A stretch of 64,000 bases of DNA from Mugil cephalus (lineage: Eukaryota; Chordata; Actinopteri; Mugiliformes; Mugilidae): assembly GCF_022458985.1 (NCBI RefSeq), contig NC_061771.1:34042117-34106116 (forward strand), read 5' to 3'. Below the pieces are notes generated by a model. The model was not told the DNA's origin, searched no databases, and saw only the letters and a list, made by a program, of their open reading frames with translations. Below are positions 25,701 to 36,104 of this stretch, one piece after another; positions within the stretch are counted from its first letter, which is position 1; the number at the start of each line of letters is the position of its first letter. Made by a program: the position numbers and the translations under genes.

Positions 25701-28700
25701 GGCTCGTTGTTTGGAGACTTTGGGTTAATTCTGTTACTGAACAATTACATAAAATTAAACAACAAGAACCATGCGCACTGCATTCACAAAACTTTGGGCA
25801 TAATTACTACCTTTAGATTTAATTAGATTAATGAGCACTGATGCCTTCCAGCAGGAAGGTTCTGGCTCAGGGGAGTCCAGTACATCCAGTGTGAAGCCAG
25901 TGCAGGTAGATTGTGTGACATTGAACAAAATGTTCGATGGGGGTTCGATGACACCTGCAAAACAAACACCGAGAAAAACTTTCATCTTTTTCTTTTTATT
26001 GCAACATGATCTGAGTTCAGCTGCACACATCAGCAGACATGATGCACAAATTCAATAAATAAACACACACACACACACACACAAAAACACTCTTAATAAC
26101 CACAGATAAATAAGCAAAAAATGTACAGAATTACCATATGAATAAATGTACAAGGAACAGAGATGGAAAAGTCTACGTTATATACACAAGAATGATCGAG
26201 ATGGATAGAAATGATGTTCCTCATATATTTAGAGCAGTTAAACACTGAAGATAAATAATAGGAGGGTTACTATAATGCTGTTTTTTGTCTTTTCCTTCCT
26301 GTTCAGACGTAGACGAGTGTCAACAGGAGCGATGCCACCGCGACGCCTCCTGCTCCAACACACACGGCTCATACACCTGTCAGTGTCATCGCGGTTTCCA
26401 CGGAGACGGCTTCCAGTGCAGCCCCTCAGGTAGGAGAGAGTAGGAGTCTTCCATCTGTCTTCTCTGGACGAAATTATGATGTTGTTGTCTTCAAAGGAGG
26501 GTCCACCCTTGGACCTTACTGATTAGACTAGCGTCAGTTGCGAGTAATGAGAGGAAGAGGAGACATGTTTAGTCCATATTTATATACAGTCTATGGAGGA
26601 GACGTGTTTAGTCCATATTTATATACAGTCTATGGAGGAGACGTGTTTAGTCCATATTTATATACGGTCTATGGAGGAGATGTGTTTAGTCCATATTTAT
26701 ATACAGTCTATGGAGGAGACGTGTTTAGTCCATATTTATATATGGTCTATGGAGGAGACGTGTTTAGTCCATATTTATATATGGTCTATGGAGGAGACGT
26801 GTATAAACCTTTGATCAATGGTACCAATTGTAGTTAATAATGGTTTTTATAATGGTATTAATAGAAACTATATTGCAGCTGCAACATGTTAATTCTCTTG
26901 TTTTGTTCATGTGACATATTCAGCGTCCAGATACCTGATTGTTTGACAGTTCTTTCCTCCGTCTGGTTTGTTGTTGGAGCTTCCAGGTGTCAGGGGCTTG
27001 GAGCTAATCACAGCTTCACTCTTCTACTGCAAAGTTTTGTCATATTTTCATTCTTTCCTTTTACAACGTGCCTCTGAAAGCCCTCATTTACTCAAGTTTC
27101 CCTTTGTCTGGACAGTCGTTCTTTGATCCTGGCCTCTCTCTCCCGCAGAGTTTCTTTCTTTCCGTGTGATCGCTGGGAGCAGACGTGGCTCTCTGAGGGC
27201 GCCCTGCTATCTGCAGACTGTTGTGGCTCGTAGATAAATACCTTTGAGGATAAGAGTGTGAACAGAGCTCAGACTCACCCACCTCTCTGGATGAGATGAA
27301 CAAACGCCTGCTTGTCTTTAATCTGCTCTTCTAGCAGTCTGCAAGAATGCTTCAGATAATATTAAATAAAAAATACAGGAATACGATGGGACAATAAGAA
27401 ACAGAAACTCTCCATCAGATTTTGATGATATTCCAGACAGACGATGAGTTTCTTTTTACTACTTTACATGTCATTTCTACAGTGCACAAATGGTGTACTT
27501 TTCCCTCTGCAGACAGTTTGTAATTGTATTTTTGAATAACCAGTTAATAGTCCGGTGTTATCAACATATCACAGGAGTCCCATGAGGGTTAGCATCAGAG
27601 ATGTTAAATCACAGGAAGTGAGCCTCGTTTGGATGATGTGTTTGAGGATTGAAGCCAAAAACAACAATGTGGTCCTTTTTTAATGTTTAAATCTAACCAG
27701 AGCTGTGATTGGTCCTCGTTAGTGTTTAAATGTAACCAGAGCTGTGATTGGTCCTCTTTAATATTTAAATGTAACTAGAGCTGTGATTGGTCCTCGTTAG
27801 TGTTTAAATGCAACCAGAGCTGTGATTGGTCCTCTTTAATATTTAAATGTAACTAGAGCTGTGATTGGTCCTCGTTAGTGTTTAAATGCAACCAGAGCTG
27901 TGATTGGTCCTCTTTAGTGTATAAATGTAACCAGAGCTGTGATTGGTCCTCTTGGTAGCTTGATTGTCAATTAAATAAAGAATGGTTCAGGTTGACTGAG
28001 GAGGTTTGGATACACACATTTGTTCAACTAAAGTTCAGTGAATTTTTCACTGTTGAAAGTGAAGCAGGAAGTAAAAATGTAGAATTGTACCTGACTGGTA
28101 AAAAAGACACAGCGCCACCTAGTGTTTGGTTGGAGTGAACCAGACTGAGGAGAGACTAACTAACTGGTTTAGTCAAACATGCTTTTAATGAGTCCAAAAC
28201 ACAAAGAGCATAAAAACTTAAATTCAAACTAGAGACCTCCTTCCTGTTCTCCTCTGTTGAACACTGAGTTAATGAACCAAATGTTAACATATGGAGCTGT
28301 TGTTTACTTGTTATGGGATTCTGTTCTGAAAGCCTGACATGACAAAACAATGGTTATTTGTCTAGAGAGTCGCTAAATAGTCGTCCTTCCTTAGATTCTT
28401 CTTCCTGTTCAGCTCGACTCCACTTTCAAGAATGAAGAATCTTTCATTTAGTGGGAACATAATGATGTTTTGGCAGCAGTAAACCTTGTAAACCTGTTTT
28501 TTTTCCTGTGTTCTCAGAGCGTGAGAAGACCCAGTGTGAACGCCAACGAGAGAGCGCCCAGGACGCCTCCTCCTCCTCCTCCTCCGGCTCCAGCATCCTC
28601 TCCTTCTTCCGACCCCGGCCGGCCGTGGGCCAGTACGTCCCCCAGTGCGACGAGGCGGGGGCCTACAAGCCCACCCAGTGCCACAGCAGCATCGGACAGT

Positions 28701-31700
28701 GCTGGTGTGTCAACGCCAACGGCAACGAGATTCCCAACACCCGCACCGGACCTGGGAGCGTCCCTCTCTGTGAGTACCAGGTCCCAGTAACAGTCACATC
28801 AGTCAGATGTCATTTCTATAAAGCAGATCAGTCCAACTTACCGGGACAGTAACGCAACAGAATAATAAACCTTAAATAACAACAACTCCAAGTTTGTTTC
28901 CATTTGTTTTAATGCAAAGAAGAGTTTAACCTTTAAAACCTTTAAACATAATGAAAATGAATGAAAATGTTAATACAAAGTTAAAACTCCTCCATGTTTC
29001 CACTAGAGAACTTTGCTGCAACAAAAAGACACCTCTGTCTCTAAGTCTGTGTCTGTAACTGTCGTCTGCAGGCATCGACCACACGGTGACCCCCCCTCCT
29101 CCGGTGGGTCCGACCCCGCGGCCCGACGTCCACCCCGTCGCTGCCGGGACACACCTGCTGTTCGCCATGAGCGGGAGGATCGAGCAGATGCCGCTGGACG
29201 GGAGCAGCATGAAGAAGGAGGAGGCCAAACCTCTGCTGCACATCCCTGTAAGAACAGCCACTTCTTCTTCTACTGCTTCATTAACGGCACATAAGAAACG
29301 AGGTGGAACAGCTTCTCATTACTGTCAATAATCATTTACAAATGTTAATTAGCCCTATTTATATTCTAGCATGACTTCAAAGTCAACTTTATTGTCAATT
29401 CTATTGACACAGGAGTGAAATTCCCTTCCTCAAAGGCTACGGTGCAACAACTAAACAACTACACAAAAAACAAACGTTGAGATTAAAGAAGGAGGATAAA
29501 GACGTATGTATAAAATATAAAGTATATCCTGTATATACAGAGGCAACACATGAAGTGACTTTACGTAATGCAAACTTCATGAGTTGGTTTGTTGAAAGAA
29601 ATCCCTGCAGCTCTCCACAGGAAGGTGGAAGTGTTGGTGTATGAATAAAGATGCTCCGAGTTTTCTCGAAGATGTTTCAGTTGAAGAAACTGCTTGAAAT
29701 AAGGTGGTGAAAAAAAGTCTTTGAGGAACTCCACAAGTCCAGCTCTTCTGATTTGTTTGATTTCTGATAAAAAAAAAAAAGAAATAAAGAAAGAAAGAAA
29801 TCTGAAGAGGCTTTTAGATCATGGACAAGATGCATTTGGTTGGATTATCTACAGGTCCAGTTGCTCTTGTCTCAGTTTGTCTTTAGGGAATAATTTAAGA
29901 TCTGCTCAAGGATTCATTCAGGCAGCTGGAAGCAAACTACTACTACTACTACTACTACTACTACGACTACTGTGATTGTCAGAAAAACTTCTCCTACTTT
30001 GCTTCCTGGATGGTTTAGGTTTTATTGTTGTTGTTGGGTCATGATCTCAGTTGCTGCGGTTTCCTTTGGTCTCTAAACTAATTTTTTACTGATGCTGTTG
30101 GCTTAAAAGCTAAAATCTCCTCCTCATTGTGAAAGTGACCAGCAGTAAAAATCAGTGGATCATTTTTGTGGTAAAGACGTTTGATCGTCATGTGTTTGCA
30201 GATGTCAAATAAATGCATAAATGTGTAGGATTAGTGGACTTCGGTGCATTCCTCTGCCTGCTCTAACACTCCTCCTATTGTTCTCAAGCTTAATGCAGAA
30301 TAGGAACTCTTTTCTTGTCCATCATAAAGTCTGTGAGTGGCTTTGAAGGAATGCAGCCGGACACAAAGACTCCGTCACTGGAAAACATCTCCAGATCAAA
30401 CCCTTCTTATTCATTCACATCTTTCTTTCTTCATGTCAACGTTCTTCTCAGCTGCTGTTTCAACTGAGTTCCTGTAGGGGGGGGGCTAATAAAAGCACGG
30501 CGCATTTTATCTTTATGAAACTCTGTTTTTTCTTTATTTTCTCGCCCAGGACCGAGTGGTGATCGGCTTGACCTACGACTGTGTGGAGAAGATGGTGTAC
30601 TGGACGGACATCACGGGGCCGGCCATCAGTAAGGCCAGTCTGAGCGGAGGAGACGTCATCCCAGTCATCACCAAAGGTACAACGGATGTCCTATTCCCAT
30701 CATCTCCACCCACTGTCCCTGGAAGTCCCTCCATCAGTTCAAGATGAACTGCTTCTACAACATGTTACGCCACAGAACACAAAAGCTATTTCCAAACAGA
30801 CTTAACTAAACGGTGGATGTAAAGGCCTGTGTGTGTTTGTGGTGGATGTGTTTTAATATATGCATCGAATTAGACATCGGATTGTAGCAGATTTCTATAA
30901 TTTCTGCAGTTTTTGCAATTTTTCATCATTTTTCCTAAAAATGGCTCAGAACATCAACAAAGAGAAGTCAATCCAACGCGTTTAACTAAATAATGATGAA
31001 TTCCTCCCCAGAGCTGCAGAGCCCTGAAGGCATCGCCATCGACCACGTCACTCGCCTCCTCTTCTGGACCGACTCGGTGCGGGACACAATAGAGGTCTCC
31101 AAGCTGGACGGGAGCCAACGCCGAGTCCTGTTCGACACGGACCTGGTCAACCCCCGACCCATCGTCACCAACCCAGCGTACGGGTAAGACTGGGAAAATC
31201 TAAGTACTTCAGTACTACACAATCTAATCCAACGTCTGTGTTTGTTGAACCCAAGTTTGAACATGACTTTGTTTTGTTGTGAAAGGTTCAGACTTAGTGG
31301 CACGTAGTGCAGAACAGGGACAGGGGGAATAAATAAAGGTGCCAACATGATGATGTCAAAGGATTTAAGGGTTTTAACGTCTACTAGCGTCTGGTGTTGA
31401 TAAGCTCCCAAAGTTTGTCCCACTTTCAAACTGTTTAAGGAAACTTACAGAAAACACTTTTGGATGTTTGGCTATAGAAGTACAACAGTGTTAAGATCCC
31501 TCAGTATTAGAATATTCATTTGAGTTTCTCAGCGATGCTGGTAGAAAGAAGAAGAAGTTTTTATTGTCTGGTGAAAAACACCAAAATAGAAACTATAGCA
31601 GCATAAAGACAAAAATCTAAGGCACCAGTAATGATTGGAACCGGTGTGATGAGAGAAAAGATAGCAGCATTTAAAACAGTGAACAATTACTAATGAGAGT

Positions 31701-34355
31701 AGGTGGGCTGGGGATAAATATTAATCTGAAGCTGAAGGTGAGAGGGATTTGACAGCTTGAGGATAGAACTTGGTTTTAAGTCGATTAGTTCTGTATTTGA
31801 TGACTCGGTGTCTGTTCCCTGAAGCTCACTCTCCAGGTCCAGTTCAGATCAGTTTGTATGTAAATAAACACCAACATGTTTCAGAACCATGAACACTGTG
31901 TGTGCATCACGACTTGACATTATTATTTATTTATCTTTGCCATGACATTAGTTATTTTTATCTTGGAGTCAAACCTCAGGTAATAAGTTAGGGAACGCTA
32001 AGGAACTTCTTTTATACCCTAATCTATACCAGGAACAACTAAGCTACTGTGACCAAGCAGTTAAAGTCTGTCTAAGTTTTAAACTTGGGTTTGTTCCTGT
32101 CGGTACTCTATGATGGAAACGTGTGATCAGATTCCCCAGGACGGTCTGATCGGACCACAGCAGCAGTTAGATCAATAGTAGAATTAGTTCCTGGAAGATG
32201 TAGAAGAGAAATGAAAACAAGCGGCAGCTTCTTCTTCTAAGTGGTTTCATGGTGTTGGTTCCAGGCGTCTTTACTGGGCAGACTGGAACAGAGACGGACC
32301 CAAGATTGAGATGTCCAACATGGATGGGACCGAGCGGGTCGTCCTGGTAAAAGACGACCTGGGGCTTCCCAATGGTTTGACCTTTGACTCTGAAAACCAG
32401 CAGCTGTGTTGGGCCGACGCAGGTGAGACCTTCAGACCCGCTCCAGTCATTTATTCATTCATTCATTCATTCATTCATTCATCTAATGGTTGGTCATTCA
32501 TTGGTGAGCAGGCACTCGCAGGGTGGAATGTATGGACCCTCACCGGAGGCTGAGGAGGCAGATCTCTGAAGGCATCCAGTACCCCTTCGCTCTGGTCTCC
32601 TCTGGAAGGAGGCTCTACTACACAGACTGGAGGAGGTACACACTGTGACTACACTACAGACACATGGAGGAAACATCCATCTGCTTCTGGATCGTATAAT
32701 GAGCTCAGTGGTAGAATGTCATGATGTCCAGGAGAAATAAAATGTCAAAGGTTGAATTGTGTGTACGTTGCCTCCTGTAGTGAATCAGTAGCATTTTGGA
32801 GCCAGATTCACTTTAAGAGGTAAAAACCCAACGTGGAGGAACTTTGGGTTCGTTGGTTTGATCCTAATATCCAGATGGTGAGTGGACCTGGTTCTGTTTT
32901 ACTAGAACCTTTGGAGAACATGTGAGCTCTGTGGTGTTTCTAGAAACTCTGGGTCCAGGTTTAGTCAAAGTCTAGTACAGGTCTGGCCCAGGGGTTGATG
33001 GATGAGTTCAGAATGATGTCATTATTATCAGGGTGGTTTCTAGTCTCTGATCTAGAAATATTTTAGTTTATTACTAATTAATCAGACACAGTGGTACTGA
33101 AGTCTGACCCACAGAGACCAGGGTCCATAGAGACCAGAGTCAACAGAGACCAGGGTCAGTAACATAGATCTGATAGTTTTGGATCAAGTGTAATGTCCCT
33201 CAGGTTTTAACGGATCCAATGATGCTGGATCTACTGAGTCCACTCTAATAGTGGAGCAAACTGTCTTTAGTCCAAATCAAACCAAGTTTGATCAAGTTTC
33301 TCTTGAACTTGAGTCTGAGAAGCTGCTGCATGGATGTTTTCTACAGTGAACATTTCTAGTGAGACGTTCCTTGTTGTTTACTTTGCTCACAGCACCAGTT
33401 TAATGAGGATCCCATTCCTCTTCTCACACAAACAGCGATAAACAGTCTTAATAATTTGCAGCTTTTCAGAACAATTTGTTTCCAGTTGAGTCGTGAACAG
33501 AATCACACGGCTGAGCTGGAGCTGTCTAGAGTCCAGTGTGTTGTTGACACTCCAGCGTGTTTGATGGCTGTTTAATTTGGCATCCATCAAAACTGAGTGT
33601 GTGGCCCCTCTGAGATGTTTACGTGGTTGTCCTGCAGGGAGGCCGTGTTGGCTCTGGACCTTCATTCGGAGAAAGAGATGGAAGAGTTTGTGCCTCAGAA
33701 ACGCTCTCGGCTGTACGGCATCACCACCACACCGACGCAGTGTCAGCAAGGTACGACTCATTAACCAGTCACGCGATCAAACAAACCATAAATCAGAAGG
33801 AGAAAAAAAAACAATAACCAAAACCAAAGGAAAGCTAAGCTAACCTCATTTATGTAATATATAAGAGGCAAAAAAACGTACTTGACCATTCAGTCAAACT
33901 ATGTTAAACACCATGAATTTAATACAGAGTTCCATATCTGATGGACCATGATATCTGTGCATCATGATATCTGTACACCATGATTTCTGTGCACCATGAT
34001 ATCTGTGCATCATGATATCTGATGGACCATGTTTGGAGGAGGATGAAGTCACAATGACAAGAGAATTAAAAGAGAAAGAGACATGACCATATGTTTATAT
34101 CTAAACACATATTACACATAACAACATTCATGTATTCATATTAAACCGTCTCTGCTACACAAAGAGGACTGAAGGGCGTCCATGTCCTGACGTTGTGTCT
34201 TCTTGTGCCTCTGTCCCGGTCCAGCCTTTAACTACTGCTCAAACAACGGCGGCTGTTCTCACCTGTGTCTCCCTCGGCTCGGAGGATTCACCTGTCGCTG
34301 CCCAGACGCCAACGACGCCAACGCCATCAACGGCTGCGTGGAGAGGAACCCGTGA
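7526..34355 (+). CDS. nid1: Nidogen-1 (entactin), basement-membrane linker glycoprotein, 20 coding exons
   Basis: Secreted glycoprotein that joins laminin to collagen IV networks. Coding exons: 7526-7732, 17773-18075, 18577-18806, 19033-19685, 19777-19917, 20016-20267, 21018-21218, 21308-21547, 24343-24480, 24805-24933, 25483-25626, 26307-26429, 28518-28769, 29072-29247, 30550-30676, 31012-31183, 32265-32422, 32512-32635, 33638-33750, 34225-34355. All introns are GT-AG; the total is 4014 bp, or 1337 residues plus TGA. Order: signal peptide, NIDO domain (about 70-280), Pro/Glu/Thr-rich linker (about 280-460), EGF1, G2 beta-barrel (about 512-742), four EGFs (743-920), one thyroglobulin type-1 domain, YWTD propeller (about 1063-1294), C-terminal EGF. 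A single thyroglobulin domain, 20 exons and neighbours tbce/rbm34/tomm20 favour nid1 over nid2. Which teleost paralogue (a or b) cannot be told. Confidence 0.97.
10572..10596. repeat. Poly-G run (25 G)
   Basis: An uninterrupted run of 25 G on the plus strand lies inside nid1 intron 1. Its length may be unreliable in the assembly because such runs are prone to sequencing error. Confidence 0.95.
10975..11140 (+). mobile_element. Fish MITE-like element (CTGCAGCCTCCAGCCA family)
   Basis: Contains CCCGCCCACTAACATCA, GGGGGTGGAGCTTATG, then TATACTGCAGCCTCCAGCCA, CAGGGGGAGCTCTACTAGCT and TTGGCTTCA. This order matches a short interspersed element common in teleosts that carries a gene-like CCACCAGGGGG core. 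Related short pieces occur at 41876-41925 (+) and 55850-55935 (-). Confidence 0.65.
14630..15240. repeat. Interspersed repeat, partial
   Basis: 14700-14775 (CAGATGTGTCTCCACATGCG, GATCTGATCTCAGTTTCATG) is matched by the reverse complement of 8690-8760. 15120-15215 (GGTGTGTTCACCACAGGAAT, TCAGATGCCTTTCAGGCC, GGTCACCAATCAGATTGCCC) has the style of the other half of the same fish element. The element class is not determined. Confidence 0.45.
17484..17690 (+). mobile_element. Tc1-like transposon, 5' transposase fragment
   Basis: 17560-17690 reads on the plus strand with a [18 protein letters not shown]-type helix-turn-helix start, the N-terminal DNA-binding region of Tc1-like transposases. It closely matches 39340-39455 on the minus strand. 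Only the 5' part survives; the sequence ends just 5' of nid1 exon 2. Confidence 0.7.
17773..19685 (+). CDS. nid1: nid1 exons 2-4: NIDO (G1) domain and mucin-like linker
   Basis: Exon 2 (17773-18075) begins [16 protein letters not shown], exon 3 (18577-18806) continues with [15 protein letters not shown] and LYPRDGLQF, and exon 4 (19033-19685) opens with [13 protein letters not shown]. Together they make the NIDO domain. Most of the 653-bp exon 4 then encodes a linker of about 180 residues rich in Pro, Glu, Thr and Ser with recurring PRYT/EPRY-type units. It ends in the conserved acidic [12 protein letters not shown], equivalent to human HPQVIDVDEVEE. The linker is expected to be flexible and O-glycosylated; that is inference. 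Confidence 0.95.
19777..21547 (+). CDS. nid1: nid1 exons 5-8: EGF1 and G2 beta-barrel (perlecan/collagen IV-binding domain)
   Basis: Exon 5 (19777-19917) encodes an EGF module with six cysteines ([16 protein letters not shown] to GKDC). Exons 6-8 (20016-20267, 21018-21218, 21308-21547) encode the G2F beta-barrel: [48 protein letters not shown] and [12 protein letters not shown] are all typical. Phases join cleanly (1, 1, 1, 1, 1). In mammals this domain binds perlecan and collagen IV; the role here is by homology. Confidence 0.95.
21900..22310. repeat. Interspersed repeat in nid1 intron 8
   Basis: Ends with GACCAGATTGGACCAGATTG, GGACACTTTTTGTCCGTGGA and CCATATCTTTGACACCC, the terminal sequence of a widespread teleost repeat. 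Its inner part (AAATAACAACAACTCCAAA, TTCCCTTCATTTTACAGCAA) is matched by a second partial copy at 28845-28985 in intron 13. A small duplication of GGACCAGATT lies at 22238-22260. Confidence 0.65.
23000..24180. other. nid1 intron 8, 3' half
   Basis: AT-rich then mixed sequence without a recognisable gene. A 99-codon minus-strand open segment at 23547-23846 does not resemble a known protein and is probably chance or part of an uncharacterised repeat. Confidence 0.35.
24343..26429 (+). CDS. nid1: nid1 exons 9-12: EGF2-EGF5 rod
   Basis: Four exons each encode one EGF module in the same phase: 24343-24480, 24805-24933, 25483-25626 and 26307-26429. Exon 10 starts DIDEC and exon 12 starts DVDEC, the calcium-binding EGF signature. 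The other two lack it, as in mammalian nidogen-1. No RGD tripeptide is seen in this block, so integrin binding through RGD is not supported by this sequence. Confidence 0.95.
26055..26087. repeat. (CA)n microsatellite
   Basis: A short AC-dinucleotide run in nid1 intron 11, ending in an A-rich tail. Confidence 0.9.
26556..26806 (+). repeat. 39-bp minisatellite A in nid1 intron 12
   Basis: About six and a half tandem copies of a 39-bp unit made of GGAGGAGACGTGTTTAGTCC and ATATTTATATACAGTCTAT, with few point differences (ACAGT, ACGGT, ATGGT variants). Because 39 is divisible by three, it leaves open frames with a 13-residue repeat, but the preceding intron sequence closes the nid1 frame soon after exon 12. 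Confidence 0.95.
27684..27956 (+). repeat. 39-bp minisatellite B in nid1 intron 12
   Basis: About seven tandem copies of a unit built from TTTAAATGTAACCAGAGCTG and TGATTGGTCCTCGTTAGTG. Variant positions alternate between copies (CGTTAGTG versus CTTTAATA; ACCAGAG versus ACTAGAG), suggesting higher-order duplication of a two-unit block. Each unit carries an inverted CCAAT (ATTGG). Confidence 0.95.
28518..29247 (+). CDS. nid1: nid1 exons 13-14: thyroglobulin type-1 domain and spacer
   Basis: Exon 13 (28518-28769) encodes CERQRE, a Ser-rich insertion of about 15 residues ([11 protein letters not shown]), then [17 protein letters not shown] and the diagnostic QCWCV motif. This is a single thyroglobulin type-1 repeat. 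Exon 14 (29072-29247) completes it with Cys-Ile and supplies a Pro-rich spacer, then [19 protein letters not shown], the lead-in to the propeller. Only one such repeat exists between EGF5 and the propeller, which argues against nid2, where two are usual. Confidence 0.95.
28845..28985. repeat. Second partial copy of the intron-8 interspersed repeat
   Basis: AATAATAAACCTTAAATAAC, AACAACTCCAAGTTTGTTTC and ATTTGTTTTAATGCAAAG parallel 21965-22050. It lies in nid1 intron 13. Confidence 0.55.
29385..29570 (-). mobile_element. LINE 3' tail in nid1 intron 14
   Basis: AACTTTATTGTCAATTCTAT, GAAATTCCCTTCCTC and GTGCAACAACTAAACAACT read as the reverse complement of an L2/Rex1-like 3' untranslated tail. 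Only the tail is seen and no RT coding sequence is attached. Confidence 0.5.
30550..34355 (+). CDS. nid1: nid1 exons 15-20: YWTD beta-propeller (G3) and C-terminal EGF6
   Basis: Exons 15-19 carry the LDL-receptor class B repeats: [30 protein letters not shown] and [18 protein letters not shown] and YPFALVSSG mark the laminin-binding propeller. Exon 20 (34225-34355) encodes the [19 protein letters not shown] to CRCPD and a short tail ending RNP before TGA at 34353-34355. Intron 17 is only 89 bp (32423-32511). The usual NPRGIV motif reads NPRPIV in exon 16. Confidence 0.95.
31545..31840 (-). mobile_element. LINE 3' tail in nid1 intron 16
   Basis: AGTTTTTATTGTCTGGTGAA is followed by TATAGCAGCATAAAGAC-type sequence, then TTGACAGCTTGAGGATAGAA, TTTTAAGTCGATTAGTTCTG and TGTCTGTTCCCTGAAGC. 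It fits the reverse complement of an L2-like 3' region in fish. No intact coding sequence is present. Confidence 0.45.
32449..32483. repeat. (ATTC)n microsatellite inside the 89-bp nid1 intron 17
   Basis: About eight ATTC units fill more than a third of the intron (32423-32511), between the donor GCAG|GTGAGA and the acceptor GTGAGCAG. Confidence 0.95.
33930..34032. repeat. Short tandem repeat of CATGATATCTGTGCAC units
   Basis: About five imperfect copies of a roughly 17-bp unit (CCATGATATCTGTGCAT) in nid1 intron 19. Confidence 0.85.
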
Positions 34356-36035
34356 GTCTGCAGAGCGGCCGACGCTGGGACCAACCAAACAAAACACAAA
34401 CACACTTTACTATATTTTGTGTTTTCTACTTTTCTTACTTGAACGTTTCCGCCATGATTTTAGAGTCTCGTGTTGTTTTTTACGGTCTGTACTTTACTTC
34501 AGCTGAAATGAGTTCGCTCAGATTCGCTTCATGATCTGATTCCTGTGCAAAAAAAAAACAAACAAAAAAAAAAACAGTTAACCTAAAACACTGATAAATA
34601 TTAGAAAAGGTACTGAACGGTAATCTTCACGTTGTATTTATAGTGTTTTGTTGCTTTTCTACTAGTTGAGGTCTGAAAGATTTGTGCGAGGAACAATCTG
34701 TGCCCTGAACAAAGTTCCCAGTGGTCTGGAAAATGTTTGACATTTTGAGAAATACCTTAAAGGTTTGTTGCTTTTATCATTTCAGATGAAAACGTCTTTG
34801 GTTCTTGAGTTCTGTGAAGTTTTAAATGAATTTGACGAATCAGGTCAAATTAAAAGGAGGTGATTCTGCTTCATCTAATAATAATAATAACTATGACCCT
34901 GTTAGAGAATCAGAGGCGTTTCATTTGTCAGAGCAGTTAATAAAACTCAATAGCAAACTCAACTTTTCATTTTATTTACACACCAATTTGAGACTTCAGT
35001 TAAAACTTATTCTAACGTTTGCTCTAAAACCCACTGTCTATTTTTTGTATGTACGTGTAAATATCTAATGTCTAGACATCTTTTTTTTTTAAACGGTGCT
35101 GATGTTAGCCTGAGATGACGATGATTACTGTGAAGCTCAGGTTTGTTCAATGAACCAAAGTAAAGAAACAACTGTGACGGCAACGTCTTCGATCCTCAAA
35201 GCTACGTATGAAAAATGAAGTGGTTCTCTTTAAAACTCAACTCAAGGATTATTAACGAATATGTTCCCGAGGCTGGTGGACGGAAGGTTTTATTGTAGCA
35301 TTAAACCTGAACACCAGATTATTTTCATATCATTTTAATATTCAGACTTTTCCAACTTGCTGCTGCAAAGAAATCAAACTGTAGCTTGTTTTAGGTGAAA
35401 GAAAATGGGATTATTTGGCATCCTATGGACAATTTTAAAGTAATTGTGAGCAGCTAAGCTAAGCTAAGCTAATCAGTGTCTTCAGACTTAAACAGGACTG
35501 AATGTTCTTGCAGCAGCAGAATTAACTTCTGTAGTGAAACCGTGAGTTGAGTTGAGTCAAATTGTGTCACTTCCTTGTGAGACAACAGTAAAGTGAATAT
35601 ATTCACAAAAATATTTGATATGTGTGAATTTATTGGCAGGTATTTGTCATAATTCTCTTCGTGGACAGAATTATTTCAGTGAGTACATACTGTCGCTTTG
35701 AGGAACTCACCTCAGGTTTTATATATATATATATTTTTGTTTTGTAGTAACTCAAACCTGGTCAGGGAAGAACATCCAGCGGGGTTTAATTACTACTTAA
35801 CATTTCTAACAACAGTTTGTGATAAAAGCCTTGAAGTGATCCAATCTTCACTGGTACAGTATAAAAGTATTTAGAGAAAACTGTGTGTCAGATGTGACTG
35901 CAGTGGCACCGACTAGTAAAACTGTGTTTAGTGTTGTTGTTGTCGGGTTTTTATGTTCCTCAGGATGAGTCTGTGTCTGCATCGGCCAAAGAGGGGACGT
36001 TAAAGCCTGAAATAAAACATTTTTAATGTACCAGT
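34356..36035 (+). other. nid1 3' UTR and polyadenylation site
   Basis: No further splice acceptor leading into coding sequence is apparent after the TGA. AATAAA at 36011-36016 follows AAGCCTGA and is the best-placed poly(A) signal, giving a 3' UTR of about 1.7 kb. The region contains A-runs near 34552, a short (AT)n near 35721 and a triplicated AAGCT motif at 35456-35471. Confidence 0.6.
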
Positions 36036-36104
36036 CTTCTGCCGCACGTCCTTTATTTAACGCATTAAACCTGATCCCTCTCAGTCTTTAAGCATCTTCA
36101 AACC

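Noticed and set aside
26538-26837. ORF with a 13-residue repeat ([13 protein letters not shown])
   Set aside because: A by-product of the 39-bp intronic minisatellite; it is not joined in frame to nid1 exon 12.
27684-27956. CRISPR-like array
   Set aside because: Units are contiguous without unique spacers, in a vertebrate intron. The same applies to the other tandem arrays.
7526-34355. nid2 rather than nid1
   Set aside because: There is one thyroglobulin type-1 domain, where nid2 usually has two, and the neighbours tbce, rbm34 and tomm20 match the nid1 locus.
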